Positions 49,177 through 58,349 of a DNA stretch of 64,000 nucleotides are shown here, piece by piece; within the stretch, counting starts at the first letter, position 1, and the number at the start of each line of letters is the position of its first letter. The DNA is from Tabrizicola caldifontis (lineage in GTDB: Bacteria > Pseudomonadota > Alphaproteobacteria > Rhodobacterales > Rhodobacteraceae), in assembly GCF_004762095.1 (NCBI RefSeq), contig NZ_SIJH01000007.1:62001-126000 (forward strand), written 5' to 3'. A program made the translations under genes and the position numbers. Below the pieces are notes generated by a model. That model saw nothing but the letters and a program-made list of their open reading frames with translations, was not told where the DNA came from and ran no database searches.

Positions 49177-49237
49177 GGCATGCCTGACCGGGCCCCGCCA
49201 GTTTCGGCACAGGCATCAATCGCAGAAGGGTTCCGCA

Positions 49238-49414
49238 ATGCGCCTGATGATGATCCTGTTTTCCATGATTGGCGTGGCGATGGCCGGGTCAGGGGTCATA
49301 CTGGTCCTGTCCCTTGGCTACGTCACGCTATGGCCAATCGTCGGGGCAGCGGCGGCGGGGGCGATCCTCGCCTTGCCGGTCAGCTGGTTCGTCGCCCGGC
49401 TGATCCAGACCTGA
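49238..49414 (+). CDS. Small membrane protein, two segments
   Basis: 58 residues with two hydrophobic segments (MMILFSMIGVAMAGSGVILVL and WPIVGAAAAGAILALPVSWFV) and a short tail ARLIQT. This resembles small Rhodobacteraceae proteins often mislabelled CTP synthetase. A perfect FNR-type box upstream suggests induction under low oxygen. Function unknown. Confidence 0.75.
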   Translation: MRLMMILFSMIGVAMAGSGVILVLSLGYVTLWPIVGAAAAGAILALPVSWFVARLIQT

Positions 49415-49572
49415 GCCGGCCCTAGGCAAGGCGTAGCAGCGGCCAAAAGGTGCATTCCCCACTCCGTCAGGAACGGAGAGAGGGGGCAGCGGCCCGTCTC
49501 ATTCTGCCCTGCTGCCCGCATCACGCGAGCTGGCGGGCGCCTGCTACGCTATGCAGGCGGTTCGGCGCAGTT

Positions 49573-50343
49573 CTAGGTGTCCAGGAAGACCCTGACGGTT
49601 TCCTCGAATTCACGCGGCTTCTCGGCGTGCAGCCAGTGCCCTGCGCCGGGGATCCTTGCAAAACGCGCCTTTGGGAACAGGGCCCGGATCGTCTCGCGGT
49701 GCTCGGGGCGGACATAGGGGCTTTCCGCCCCGGTCAGGAACAGCACGGGTCCGTCGAAGCGCCCCTGTGTGCCGGGCCAGCCGACGATCTTCGGCATCTC
49801 GGCTTCCAGAACTTCCAGGTTCAGCTTCCAGCGCGGCGGGTGCTGGCGCAGATCCAGCGATTGCAGGAAGAAGGCCCGCAGCGCCGGATCCCCCACCCCC
49901 GCCGCGGCAAGTGCGGCATCGGCCTCGGCGCGCGAGGTGATGCGTGTCAGATCCAGAGAGGCCATGGCGCGGGCATGGCGCGTCTGGTCATGTTCGTAGG
50001 CCACCGGGGCGATATCGGCGACGATCAGCCGCCGGATCAGCCCCGGCTGCGTCAGCGCCAGCTGCATTGCCGCTTTCCCCCCCATCGAATGCCCCAGCAG
50101 ATCGACAGGTGCGCCAATGGCCCTTATGACTTCTGCCAGGTCGGCTGCCATCTCGGGATAGCCATGCACCGGAAAGCGCGGGCTGTCGCCGTGGTTGCGC
50201 ATGTCCACTGCCACGACATCCCGGCGGTCGGCCAGCCGGCGCGCGATCACCCCCCAGTTCCGCCCCGAACCGTACAGGCCATGGGCAATCACCAGGGTCG
50301 GGGCAAGGGACGCAGCGGCCGGATGGCGGATCGTGGCAAGCAT
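49573..50343 (-). CDS. Alpha/beta hydrolase (YbfF-like)
   Basis: 256-residue hydrolase: oxyanion region LVIAHGLYGSGRNWG, VDMRNHGDS, nucleophile elbow LLGHSMGGKAA and catalytic His in IPGAGHWLHAE. The closest type is the YbfF/ABHD11 esterase group; substrate unknown. It is divergent from the gene at 50439. Confidence 0.92.
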   Translation of the reverse strand: MLATIRHPAAASLAPTLVIAHGLYGSGRNWGVIARRLADRRDVVAVDMRNHGDSPRFPVHGYPEMAADLAEVIRAIGAPVDLLGHSMGGKAAMQLALTQPGLIRRLIVADIAPVAYEHDQTRHARAMASLDLTRITSRAEADAALAAAGVGDPALRAFFLQSLDLRQHPPRWKLNLEVLEAEMPKIVGWPGTQGRFDGPVLFLTGAESPYVRPEHRETIRALFPKARFARIPGAGHWLHAEKPREFEETVRVFLDT

Positions 50344-50438
50344 GGCGACTGTCTAGCCCTGTTGGTGCGGCGTGACCAGACCGGTTGAATAGCGCCTGCC
50401 TTGGCCTTAGCTTCACAACCGAACCAGGAGGGTCAGGC

Positions 50439-50810
50439 ATGAGCGCGGTTGCGATCCAGCAGATGGCCGATCGGGTGGCGCAGCTTCTTGAAGAGCGCCT
50501 GGCCGTGAGCGGGCGCGATCTGGCGGCGAAACTGCGCCGCGGCGGGCGGCTGCTGCCCAGGCGAGTGCGCGAGGGGGCCGAACTTCTGGCTGTTTCGGCC
50601 GAACGGGCGCAGAACCCAAAGCTTCTGGGCCAGATCGACATGGGCGCGGTAGCTGAAGCCTATGACGCTTGCGTGCGCCACCTGACCGCCATCGACCCCG
50701 CCAGTCGCCGGAAGGAAACGATTGCCGGCATGGTGGGCTTTGTCGGCTACGGCATCCTGTTCCTGATCGTCGCGGTCATCGCCGTGCTGGTCTGGCGCGG
50801 ATTTCTGTAG
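50439..50810 (+). CDS. Hypothetical protein with C-terminal membrane anchor
   Basis: 123 residues. The N-terminal 95 are helical and charged (MADRVAQLLEERLAVSGRDLAAKLRRGG...LGQIDMGAVAEAYDACVRHL), the last 25 a membrane segment (GYGILFLIVAVIAVLVW). AGGAGG precedes the ATG. It looks like a tail-anchored inner-membrane protein; function unknown. Confidence 0.72.
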   Translation: MSAVAIQQMADRVAQLLEERLAVSGRDLAAKLRRGGRLLPRRVREGAELLAVSAERAQNPKLLGQIDMGAVAEAYDACVRHLTAIDPASRRKETIAGMVGFVGYGILFLIVAVIAVLVWRGFL

Positions 50811-50948
50811 CCCCGCCGCTGAGGGTGGCAGAGCGGGCCCACCGGCGCATCCTGCGGCAAGGCAAGACCCTGTTGCCACAGCCATTCGACGCAAAAAAAC
50901 TTCTGGCCGCCCCTCGCCAAGTCTGGTCCGATCCGGCACAAAGCCGGC

Positions 50949-51923
50949 ATGGACACCGCAGACTGCGCCCGACTGATCCGTAACGGCGACCGCCGGGCGC
51001 TTGCCCGTGCGATCACGCTGGTCGAAAGCGCCCGCCCCGACCACAGGGCACAGGCGCTGGCGCTGCTGGGCGCGCTGCGCGAACCGAGGCGCGAGGCGCT
51101 GCGCATCGGGCTGTCCGGCACGCCGGGCGTCGGCAAGTCCACCTTCATCGAAACCTTCGGCCTGATGCTGACCGGGCAGGGCCTCAAGGTCGCCGTGCTG
51201 GCGGTCGATCCCTCCTCGGCGCGCTCCGGCGGCTCGATCCTCGGCGACAAGACGCGAATGGAACGGCTCTCGCGCGACCCGCGCGCCTTCATCCGCCCCT
51301 CGCCCAGCCAAAGCCAACTCGGCGGCGTCGCACGCCGCACGCGCGAGGCGGTGGCCTTGTGCGAGGCCGCGGGCTTCGACGTGGTGCTGATCGAGACGGT
51401 GGGCGTCGGCCAGTCGGAAACCGTGGTGGCGGAACTCTCCGACCTCTTCCTCCTCCTCCTCGCCCCGGCGGGCGGGGACGAGTTGCAGGGCGTGAAACGC
51501 GGGATCATGGAGATGGCCGACCTGATCCTGGTGAACAAGGCCGACGGCGACCTGAAACCCGCCGCGCTGCGCACCGTAGCGGACTATGCCGGGGCGCTGC
51601 AACTCCTGCGCCGCCGCCCGCAGGATCCACCGGGCTTCCCCAAGGCGCTGCCGGTCTCGGCTCTGGCCGACGACGGGCTGGACGCCGCCTGGGAGGCGAT
51701 GCAGACGCTGGTGGCCTGGCGCAAGGAACACGGCCACTGGGACCGCACCCGCGCCGCCCAGGCCCGCCACTGGTTCGAGGAAGAGGTGCGCCAGGGCCTT
51801 CTGGCCGCGCTTTCGCGCGAGCCGCAAAAGGGTCTGATGGCCAGCCTCGGCGATCGGGTGGCCGAGGGCGCGCTTACCCCCGAGGTCGCGGCGGCAGAGA
51901 TGCTTCGGCTGCTTGGGCGCTAA
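50949..51923 (+). CDS. meaB: Methylmalonyl-CoA mutase-associated GTPase MeaB
   Basis: 324-residue G3E-family GTPase (MeaB/ArgK) that loads and protects the B12-dependent methylmalonyl-CoA mutase. Walker A SGTPGVGKST (about 56-65), VDPSSARSGGSILGDKTRM, ETVGVGQSE (switch) and NKADGD. Works with mce (11212) in the same pathway; no mutase gene is in the window. Confidence 0.95.
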   Translation: MDTADCARLIRNGDRRALARAITLVESARPDHRAQALALLGALREPRREALRIGLSGTPGVGKSTFIETFGLMLTGQGLKVAVLAVDPSSARSGGSILGDKTRMERLSRDPRAFIRPSPSQSQLGGVARRTREAVALCEAAGFDVVLIETVGVGQSETVVAELSDLFLLLLAPAGGDELQGVKRGIMEMADLILVNKADGDLKPAALRTVADYAGALQLLRRRPQDPPGFPKALPVSALADDGLDAAWEAMQTLVAWRKEHGHWDRTRAAQARHWFEEEVRQGLLAALSREPQKGLMASLGDRVAEGALTPEVAAAEMLRLLGR

Positions 51924-51956
51924 GCTCAGGACCGGCCGGATCGCGCGCCTTCCCGC

Positions 51957-51985
51957 TTGACCTTGGCGCGCGTTCCCCGTAAACG
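51957..51985 (+). promoter_or_regulatory. Promoter candidate of rpmB
   Basis: TTGACC, 17 bases, TAAACG, 71 bp before the rpmB ATG. Confidence 0.45.
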
Positions 51986-52056
51986 CCCCCAATCGCATTC
52001 GAGGGCCGGGGATTCCCCGCCTTCCCCCGCTTTTGACGAATCGAAGGAACACCGCA

Positions 52057-52344
52057 ATGTCGCGCGTCTGCGAACTCACCGGCAAGGGACCGATGACGGG
52101 CAACACCGTCTCCCACGCCAACAACAAGTCCCGCCGCCGGTTCCTGCCGAACCTGAACGAGGTTACGCTGATCTCGGACGTGCTGGGGCAGTCGTTCAAG
52201 CTGCGTGTTTCGGCAGCCGGCCTGCGCTCGGTCGATCACCGGGGCGGTCTTGACGCTTATCTGGCCAAGGCCAGGGACGAGGATCTTTCGCCCGCCGCGC
52301 TGAAGATCAAGAAAGAGATCGCCAAGGCCCAGGCTGGCGCCTGA
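52057..52344 (+). CDS. rpmB: Ribosomal protein bL28
   Basis: 95-residue large-subunit protein: [25 protein letters not shown], then RRRFLPNL and [23 protein letters not shown]. Its ATG is preceded by GAAGGAA. Monocistronic, with a promoter candidate upstream and a terminator downstream. Confidence 0.96.
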   Translation: MSRVCELTGKGPMTGNTVSHANNKSRRRFLPNLNEVTLISDVLGQSFKLRVSAAGLRSVDHRGGLDAYLAKARDEDLSPAALKIKKEIAKAQAGA

Positions 52345-52761
52345 GCCATCGCAATCACGTAATAGGGCCCCGTCTTCCGGTCGAAGGCGGGGCCCTTTCG
52401 CATGGGCGGCTTCGCGCCCTCCGGAGACCAAAGGCGCACTTCCCGGTTGACTGTGCGGGAATCACGGCCGCCCCTTCCCGTCATGTCGCCTTGATAAGGA
52501 AGCAAGCAGCGTCCTTGTCCCGTCGGTGATCTTTGGTACACACCTGACCCGTGCCCAGAGGTGCAACCCGAACCATGCCGGCATCTGCGTTCCGGAAGCC
52601 CCTGACGCCGATTGCGCCGAAGGATCGGGAACGGCCCGATCCATGTCACGGACCCGATCCATGCGATCGGCACCGATATCCATGAACTGGGCACTCACGG
52701 CGATCGGCTTGCCTGCAAGCCGAAGAAGTGGCGCGCGCGGTCTTCCCGCCTGCCAGCGGGT
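52345..52761. other. Intergenic region rpmB to the secreted protein gene
   Basis: 417 bp. Holds the terminator, then nothing gene-like. CCCGATCCATG occurs twice in tandem around 52637-52663. No function assigned. Confidence 0.55.
52364..52398 (+). terminator. Rho-independent terminator after rpmB
   Basis: AGGGCCCCG and CGGGGCCCT pair perfectly (9 bp), extended by CTTC/GAAG around a short loop, then TTTC. 20 bp after the stop. Confidence 0.8.
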
Positions 52762-53070
52762 TCAGCGGCCGCAATAGGCCTCGGCTGTCTGGCCGAAGGT
52801 CTTGTAACGCTCCCAGAAGGCATCGTCCGCCTTGGTCTGCGACACCCAAGTCGCATGGGCAAGATCGGGATCGCGGAAGAACTTCGCCGCCCGCCGTTGA
52901 TCGGCACCCGACAATGTCATGTCCGCCGCCTGCTGGATGCAGCTGCAAAGGGCCCTGTTGCCGCCGCGGTCTGATGCCATGCAGGCCCGCTGGATCGGAC
53001 CGGCCCATACGGCGGCGGACATCATCGAGACGCTGGTCGCCACCGCGACTGCAAGGATATGGATCTTCAT
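52762..53070 (-). CDS. Small secreted protein of Rhodobacteraceae type
   Basis: 102 residues. Signal peptide [23 protein letters not shown] before GPIQRAC. Mature part has four cysteines (QRAC, RALCSC, AEAYC) and [17 protein letters not shown]...FWERYKTFG. Such proteins are sometimes labelled arginine transporter without evidence. Start at 53070; the frame extends to 53364 but that part is not protein-like. Confidence 0.75.
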   Translation of the reverse strand: MKIHILAVAVATSVSMMSAAVWAGPIQRACMASDRGGNRALCSCIQQAADMTLSGADQRRAAKFFRDPDLAHATWVSQTKADDAFWERYKTFGQTAEAYCGR

Positions 53071-53425
53071 ATGCTCTGCCTCTGTTGCCGAGCCGAAAGA
53101 CGGGCAAGCCCCCCTCCGCTCCGGTCGTTTTCCTATGGAAACTATGACCGCACCAAGACTTTTTTTCAACCTTGCCATGGGCTTGGCGAAAACCGGCCGA
53201 TCGGCGCAATTCCTCGCGGACCCGAGCGGCCCCTGCCACAACATCCGGTGCCCCGGGGGCCGGAAGCATCCTGGCCCACACGAAAACGTGAGACACTCTG
53301 CCGCATCGGTCGGCATTTCCCCTTCCTGCCGGCACCTCAGCCGGCGCGCCCGCTGGGACGACAAGCCGAAACCGCATGAGGAGCCCCCCCTTTCGCGGCA
53401 CCTCGGCTCAGGCTATACGCGCCCC
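53071..53425. other. Intergenic region before lepA
   Basis: 355 bp. The lepA frame is open through it, but the translation is not GTPase-like. A hairpin (GGTC, GTTTTCC / GGAAAC, GACC; 53123-53148) is followed 11 bp later by seven Ts (53160-53166). Promoters for both neighbours must lie here; none is convincing. Confidence 0.5.
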
Positions 53426-55225
53426 ATGATCGAGCTCGACCGCATCCGCAACTTCTCCATCGTGGCGCATATCGACCACGGCAAATCCACGCTGGCCGAC
53501 CGCCTGATCCAGATGACGGGCACGGTGGCCGAACGCGACATGAAGGCCCAGCTGCTGGACTCGATGGACATCGAGCGCGAACGCGGCATCACGATCAAGG
53601 CCAACACCGTCCGCATCGAATACCCGGCCAAGGACGGCAAGACCTATATCCTGAACCTGATCGACACCCCCGGCCATGTGGATTTTGCCTACGAGGTCTC
53701 CCGCTCCATGCGCGCAGTCGAGGGATCGCTGCTGGTCGTGGACGCCTCCCAGGGCGTCGAGGCACAGACGCTGGCCAACGTCTATCAGGCGCTGGACGCG
53801 GGGCACGAGATCGTCCCCGTCCTGAACAAGATCGACCTGCCGGCGGCCGAACCCGAGCGGGTCAAACAGAACATCGAGGACGTGATCGGCCTCGACGCCA
53901 GTGACGCGATCCCGATCTCGGCCAAGACCGGTCTCGGCATCCCCGACGTGCTGGAAGCCATCGTCCACCGCCTGCCGCCGCCGAAGGGTGATGCCAACGC
54001 GCCCCTCAAGGCCATGCTGGTGGACAGCTGGTATGACGCCTACCTCGGCGTCGTCGTGATGATCCGCGTGGTGGACGGCGTGATCCGCAAGGGCGACCGC
54101 ATCAAGATGATGCAGACCGGCGCGGTCTATGGCATCGACAAGCTGGCCGTGCTGAAACCACAGATGGTGGACATCGAGGAGCTTGGCCCCGGCGAAATCG
54201 GCGTCTTCACCGCCTCGATCAAGCAGGTCCGCGACACGCGCGTGGGCGACACGATCACGCACGAGAAGCGGCCCTGCGACGCGCCGCTTCCCGGCTTCAA
54301 ACCCTCGGTCCCGGTCGTCTTCTGCGGTCTCTTTCCGGTGGACGCCAACGACTTCGAGGCGCTGCGCGACGCCATCGAGAAGCTGGCGCTGAACGACGCC
54401 TCCTTCACCTACGAGATGGAGACTTCGGCCGCCCTGGGCTTCGGCTTCCGCATGGGCTTCCTCGGCCTTCTCCACCTCGAGGTCGTCCGCGACCGGCTGG
54501 AACGCGAATACGACCTTGACCTCATCACCACCGCGCCTTCGGTGGTCTTCAAGCTGCACATGAAGGACGGCGAGGTCCGCGACCTCCACAACCCCGCCGA
54601 CATGCCCGACCTGACCTACGTGGACCATATCGAGGAGCCGCGGATCAAGGCCACGATCATGGTGCCAGACGAATATCTGGGCGACATCCTGAAGCTTTGT
54701 CAGGACCGCCGCGGCATCCAGCTGAACCTGACCTATGCGGGCAACCGGGCGATGGTGGAATACGACCTGCCGCTCGCCGAAGTGGTCTTCGACTTCTACG
54801 ACCGGCTGAAATCGGTAACCAAGGGCTACGCGAGCTTCGACTACCAGATCAGCGGCTACCGCGAGGACAATCTGGTGAAGATGTCGATCCTGGTGAACGA
54901 CGAACCCGTGGATGCGCTGGCGATGATGGTCCACCGCGACCGGGCCGAAGCCCGCGGCCGGTCGATGGTCGAGAAGCTGAAGGACCTGATCCCGCGCCAT
55001 ATGTTCAAAATCCCGATCCAGGCGGCCATCGGCGGACGGGTGATCGCGCGCGAGACCATTTCAGCGATGCGCAAGGACGTGACGGCGAAGTGCTATGGCG
55101 GTGATGCGACCCGGAAGAAGAAGCTTCTGGAGAAGCAGAAGGCCGGCAAGAAGAAGATGCGCCAGTTCGGGAAGGTGGAGATCCCGCAGGAGGCGTTCAT
55201 CTCGGCTTTGAAGATGGATGGGTGA
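53426..55225 (+). CDS. lepA: Elongation factor 4 (back-translocase)
   Basis: 599 residues, exactly the family length. GTPase motifs [22 protein letters not shown] and [10 protein letters not shown], effector loop [10 protein letters not shown]. Domains II-V follow and the LepA-specific C-terminus has [17 protein letters not shown]. It acts on stalled ribosomes. Start [16 protein letters not shown] at 53426. Confidence 0.97.
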   Translation: MIELDRIRNFSIVAHIDHGKSTLADRLIQMTGTVAERDMKAQLLDSMDIERERGITIKANTVRIEYPAKDGKTYILNLIDTPGHVDFAYEVSRSMRAVEGSLLVVDASQGVEAQTLANVYQALDAGHEIVPVLNKIDLPAAEPERVKQNIEDVIGLDASDAIPISAKTGLGIPDVLEAIVHRLPPPKGDANAPLKAMLVDSWYDAYLGVVVMIRVVDGVIRKGDRIKMMQTGAVYGIDKLAVLKPQMVDIEELGPGEIGVFTASIKQVRDTRVGDTITHEKRPCDAPLPGFKPSVPVVFCGLFPVDANDFEALRDAIEKLALNDASFTYEMETSAALGFGFRMGFLGLLHLEVVRDRLEREYDLDLITTAPSVVFKLHMKDGEVRDLHNPADMPDLTYVDHIEEPRIKATIMVPDEYLGDILKLCQDRRGIQLNLTYAGNRAMVEYDLPLAEVVFDFYDRLKSVTKGYASFDYQISGYREDNLVKMSILVNDEPVDALAMMVHRDRAEARGRSMVEKLKDLIPRHMFKIPIQAAIGGRVIARETISAMRKDVTAKCYGGDATRKKKLLEKQKAGKKKMRQFGKVEIPQEAFISALKMDG

Positions 55226-55232
55226 GGCGCGG

Positions 55233-55307
55233 CCCCGGCTTCCGCCGGGGAGAAAACGCTCCAGTGGAGCGTTTCTGCGCCGAACGCCCGCGAACGCTTT
55301 CGCGGGC
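55233..55307. repeat. Three successive hairpins after lepA
   Basis: CCCCGGC/GCCGGGG with loop TTCC (55233-55250); AAACGCTCCA/TGGAGCGTTT with a single central G (55254-55274); GCCCGCGAA/TTCGCGGGC with loop CGCT (55286-55307). All stems are perfect. Together they may terminate or protect the lepA mRNA. Confidence 0.6.
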
Positions 55308-55524
55308 GGACCTCTTCAGGCTCCCAACCAGATTGAACGCTTGCTTTGCTTTCCATGGCCTGAAAACTTTTCCAAGCGTTTGGTGAAAATCCGCGCCAAG
55401 AACTCTGATTTCATCGCACATTCCCGCCTGAGCCTCCTTCGCCTCTACGCTGATCGCCTACCCGACGTTTTTCCCACGTCCTGGCCGGCGCCGTTCATGG
55501 TCTCGCGGGCGGTCTGGCCCAGAT

Positions 55525-55552
55525 CGTAGGGTGCGATGTAGCGCACCCTACG
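55525..55552. repeat. 11-bp-arm palindrome, GTAGGGTGCG type
   Basis: CGTAGGGTGCG and CGCACCCTACG around ATGTAG. Shares the GGTGCG/CGCACC core with the repeat after glyA at 3473-3490. Downstream of convergent lepA and the BrnA-like gene. Confidence 0.6.
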
Positions 55553-55629
55553 ACGTTCCTCCCCGACCGCGCCGCATCCGCCCCCCTCCGCTCATATTCC
55601 CGTAGATCGGGTTTAAGACCGCCAACCCC

Positions 55630-56063
55630 TCACCGCACCCAAGGCCGCAACGCCTCCGGCAGCGCCAGCCGATCCGCCTCGCCCCCCTTCCCCTCCTCCC
55701 CCTCGAACCCCGGCTTCGGCCCCTCATGGGCCCCCCGATTCTGATAGTGTGATATCGTCTCCGCCCCCCCCGGATCACCCCCGCCAGCCGGGCGTGCATG
55801 TAGCTGCGCAGGACATCATTGATCCGCGGCCCATAGTCCGGCCCCATCGACCGGAAGAACTTCAGCACATCCGCCTCCAGCCGCAGCGTCACCTTCTCCT
55901 TCCCGCTTGTCGGCCGCTTCTGCGCGATCTCGTGCCACTCCGCCGGGATGCGGCCCGTCATCTCGATGGAGTTGTGCAGGTCCCATTTCGGGTGCCGCAT
56001 CACGTCCATCATGTAGGTCATCTGGGCGGCCTGGCGCGGGGTCAGTTTCCGAAGGTCGGGCAT
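55630..56063 (-). pseudogene. BrnA-like antitoxin family gene with a frameshift
   Basis: The first part reads as a COG3514/BrnA-type protein: PDLRKLTPRQAAQM, then KRPTSGKEKVTLRLEADVLKFFRSMGPDYGPRINDVLRSYM and ARLAGVIRG. It then enters an 8-base G run (8 Cs at about 55764-55771 on the plus strand). In the read frame the rest is Arg-rich nonsense up to 55548. Shifting frame in the run gives a plausible end (GAETISHYQNRGAHEGPKP...PEALRPWVR) with a stop at 55630. No BrnT toxin gene is next to it. It may be a real frameshift, a variable tract or a sequencing error. Confidence 0.7.
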
Positions 56064-56193
56064 GGGCGGTCTCCTGTGCGGCCGCCATCCTGCGACGAAA
56101 AGGTTAACGCCCGCGAAAGCCAGCTACCTGCCAGACAGATGCCAGACGGAAGCTGGCAGGGGGGGCGAGCCGTTCGTTAACGCCCAAGGGCGT

Positions 56194-58185
56194 TCAGTTC
56201 CCGTTCAGGATCTCTTCCAGCGCGCGGCGTGCCTCGTCTTCCAGGGCTTCCTGCGCGCGGCGGATGGCGGCGTCTGCGGCCGATTCGCCCGGGGCGATCT
56301 CGACGCCCAGCTCCTGTTTCAGGCGGGCTTCCAGTTCGGCACGGGCGCGTTCTTCCGCGGCCTTTGCTGCCGCCCTGGCACGTTCCTCTGCCGCCTTTGC
56401 CTCGGCCTCCATCCGCTCGCGCGCGATGCTTTCCAGATCAAGCCGATAGCTCGGGTCGGACCAGGGCCCGGTGATCAAGAGGGGCACCATCACTCCGCCC
56501 GTCCCGTCCTCGGCTGCCAAGGCCGTGGGCCGGATGCGATAATCCAGCTCACGCGCGCCCAGCCCGATCTTGCCCGCGCCCGATGCGGTAAGGTAGGGCG
56601 CCACCAGCTTCAGGTCGCTGTTCGACAGGACACCGCCCTCGATGGTGAAGGTGCCGGCCAGAGCATCGAAGATCGTCCGCTGGCCTTCGCCCACATACCC
56701 CGCGTCCAGCGTCCGCAGCATCCCCGCAATATCAAGGCCCCGGAGTTCACCCTTGCCCAGTTCCAGCGCCCCCTCGCCCTTGAGCCCTGCCATGATCTCG
56801 GCGACAGAGTTGCCGACGCCCAGGAATTGCAGCTGCACATCCCCGGTCGCGATCAGCCGGTCCCACCCGGCAAGATCGGACAGAAGCGGCTGGATCTGCA
56901 TCCCGGCAAGCGAGAGCCGGCCGCCGACCGACAATCCGCCGCGCCCGTTCACCACGAAATCGCCGGTCACCTGACCGCCGTACGCTACCATCTGCCGGAT
57001 CTCGAACACGGCGCGGGACCGATCCACGGTGACGCGGCCGCGGGTCTCGCCCAGATTCAGGGCACCCAGATCCAGAGATGGTGCCGAAAACGCGACATCG
57101 GCATCCAGCAGGCCAAGGGCGCTGACATCGATCCTGTCCTCGGGCCAACCCGGCGTCTGCGCCCCCTCCGGCGCTGCGTCCCTGACGGCGCCGATCATGA
57201 TCGGCCCGGCAGTCAGCGTGCCCGAGAGCTTTGGCCGTGCCTCGCCAGGCCGCAGGTCAAGGTCACCGGTGATACGGTTCCGGTCTGCCACGATCTCGGC
57301 CTCGCGCAGGAAGGCCGCGCCGGTGCCGTCCAGCGTCAGCTGGCCCGTGACCGTCAGCCGGTCCTGTCCCAGCCCCGGCCCGGGGCGCGACAGGTCGCTG
57401 CCGATCAGCTGCCCCAGGGCAGGAAGGTCTGCCAGGTTCGCCGTCAGCGCTCCATCTGCGGCCAGTGGGGCAAGACCGGCACGCCCCTCGAAACCGATCC
57501 TGGTGCTTCCTGCGGTCAGGCCCAGCGTGACCGGCACCACCCGCCCTGCGGCGAAGGCCGAGAAGACCCCGCCCTTCAGGTCCAGCCCCACCGCCTGACC
57601 GCCCGACAGTGCGCTGAGGGTCAATGTGAAGGGGCCGGCATAATCGGGGACGTTCAGCACCGCATCGACATCATCCAGTGCCACCAACCGGCCCGACTGC
57701 CGGTCGGCAAACCGCAGGCTGCCGTTGCGAACCGTGCCACGATCCAGGGTGAAGCCCGTCGCCGGGGCAGGCACCGCGCCGGCCCCGGCAGCCTCGCCGC
57801 CACCGAAGACCCAGTTCTCACGCCCGTCAGGCGCGCGCTCCAGGTTGATCTCGGGCCGCTCGGCCACCAGTCCGGTGATCCGAACCTCCCCCCCCAGCAG
57901 CGCCGAAAGGTTCACCTCGACCGCCAGGCTTTCAGCACGGAAAAGCGGCGCCGCGCCTTCGGCCCAGTCGGCATTGGCAATGCTGACCGGGCCGGTCGTC
58001 ACCCCCAGCACCGGCCAGAGGCGCGGGCGGATCTCGCCCTCCAGCACCAGCTTGCGGCCCGTCATGCCCTCGAATTGCGCCGACAGCGCGGCGGCGACCC
58101 GTTCCGAAGGCACCATGGCCATGAGACCCAGCGCCAGCAGGACCAGAACCGCCAGCCCGGCTCCTATGCGGATGATCCAGCGCAT
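56194..58185 (-). CDS. AsmA-family protein
   Basis: 663 residues. One membrane segment at the N-terminus (IIRIGAGLAVLVLLALGLMAMV), then a long beta-rich AsmA-like periplasmic part (LEGEIRPRLWPVLGVTTGPVSIAN) and a charged coiled-coil end (EAEAKAAEERARAAAKAAEE). AsmA-type proteins are thought to act in outer-membrane lipid transport and assembly. The ATG at 58185 has AGGAGG upstream; an earlier ATG at 58218 is less well placed. Divergent from rimO. Confidence 0.9.
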   Translation of the reverse strand: MRWIIRIGAGLAVLVLLALGLMAMVPSERVAAALSAQFEGMTGRKLVLEGEIRPRLWPVLGVTTGPVSIANADWAEGAAPLFRAESLAVEVNLSALLGGEVRITGLVAERPEINLERAPDGRENWVFGGGEAAGAGAVPAPATGFTLDRGTVRNGSLRFADRQSGRLVALDDVDAVLNVPDYAGPFTLTLSALSGGQAVGLDLKGGVFSAFAAGRVVPVTLGLTAGSTRIGFEGRAGLAPLAADGALTANLADLPALGQLIGSDLSRPGPGLGQDRLTVTGQLTLDGTGAAFLREAEIVADRNRITGDLDLRPGEARPKLSGTLTAGPIMIGAVRDAAPEGAQTPGWPEDRIDVSALGLLDADVAFSAPSLDLGALNLGETRGRVTVDRSRAVFEIRQMVAYGGQVTGDFVVNGRGGLSVGGRLSLAGMQIQPLLSDLAGWDRLIATGDVQLQFLGVGNSVAEIMAGLKGEGALELGKGELRGLDIAGMLRTLDAGYVGEGQRTIFDALAGTFTIEGGVLSNSDLKLVAPYLTASGAGKIGLGARELDYRIRPTALAAEDGTGGVMVPLLITGPWSDPSYRLDLESIARERMEAEAKAAEERARAAAKAAEERARAELEARLKQELGVEIAPGESAADAAIRRAQEALEDEARRALEEILNGN

Positions 58186-58349
58186 GCCCGCCTCCTGGAT
58201 TTTATGGTTTTGCTTCAAAGTTTATGCCCCACCGCACCCTGCTGCCAAGCCGGACCTCACCCCACGGCATCAAATGGCCGAGAGCCGTTCGCCCCCCCTG
58301 GCGCTCTGGCACCTTTCCACGGTAGCGCCTGCACCGTATAAGGCGGCCC

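Larger units (their letters stand above)
55226..55629. other. Intergenic region after lepA, rich in inverted repeats
   Basis: About 400 bp with no gene. Contains three hairpins at 55233-55307 and a palindrome at 55525-55552. Confidence 0.6.

Noticed and set aside
52919-53425. N-terminal extension of lepA
   Set aside because: Family proteins start at the G domain; length is exactly 599 from 53426.
56101-56180. Two GTTAACGCCC copies (about 56104 and 56175) as a CtrA site
   Set aside because: Single half-sites about 70 bp apart; spacing does not fit TTAA-N7-TTAA.
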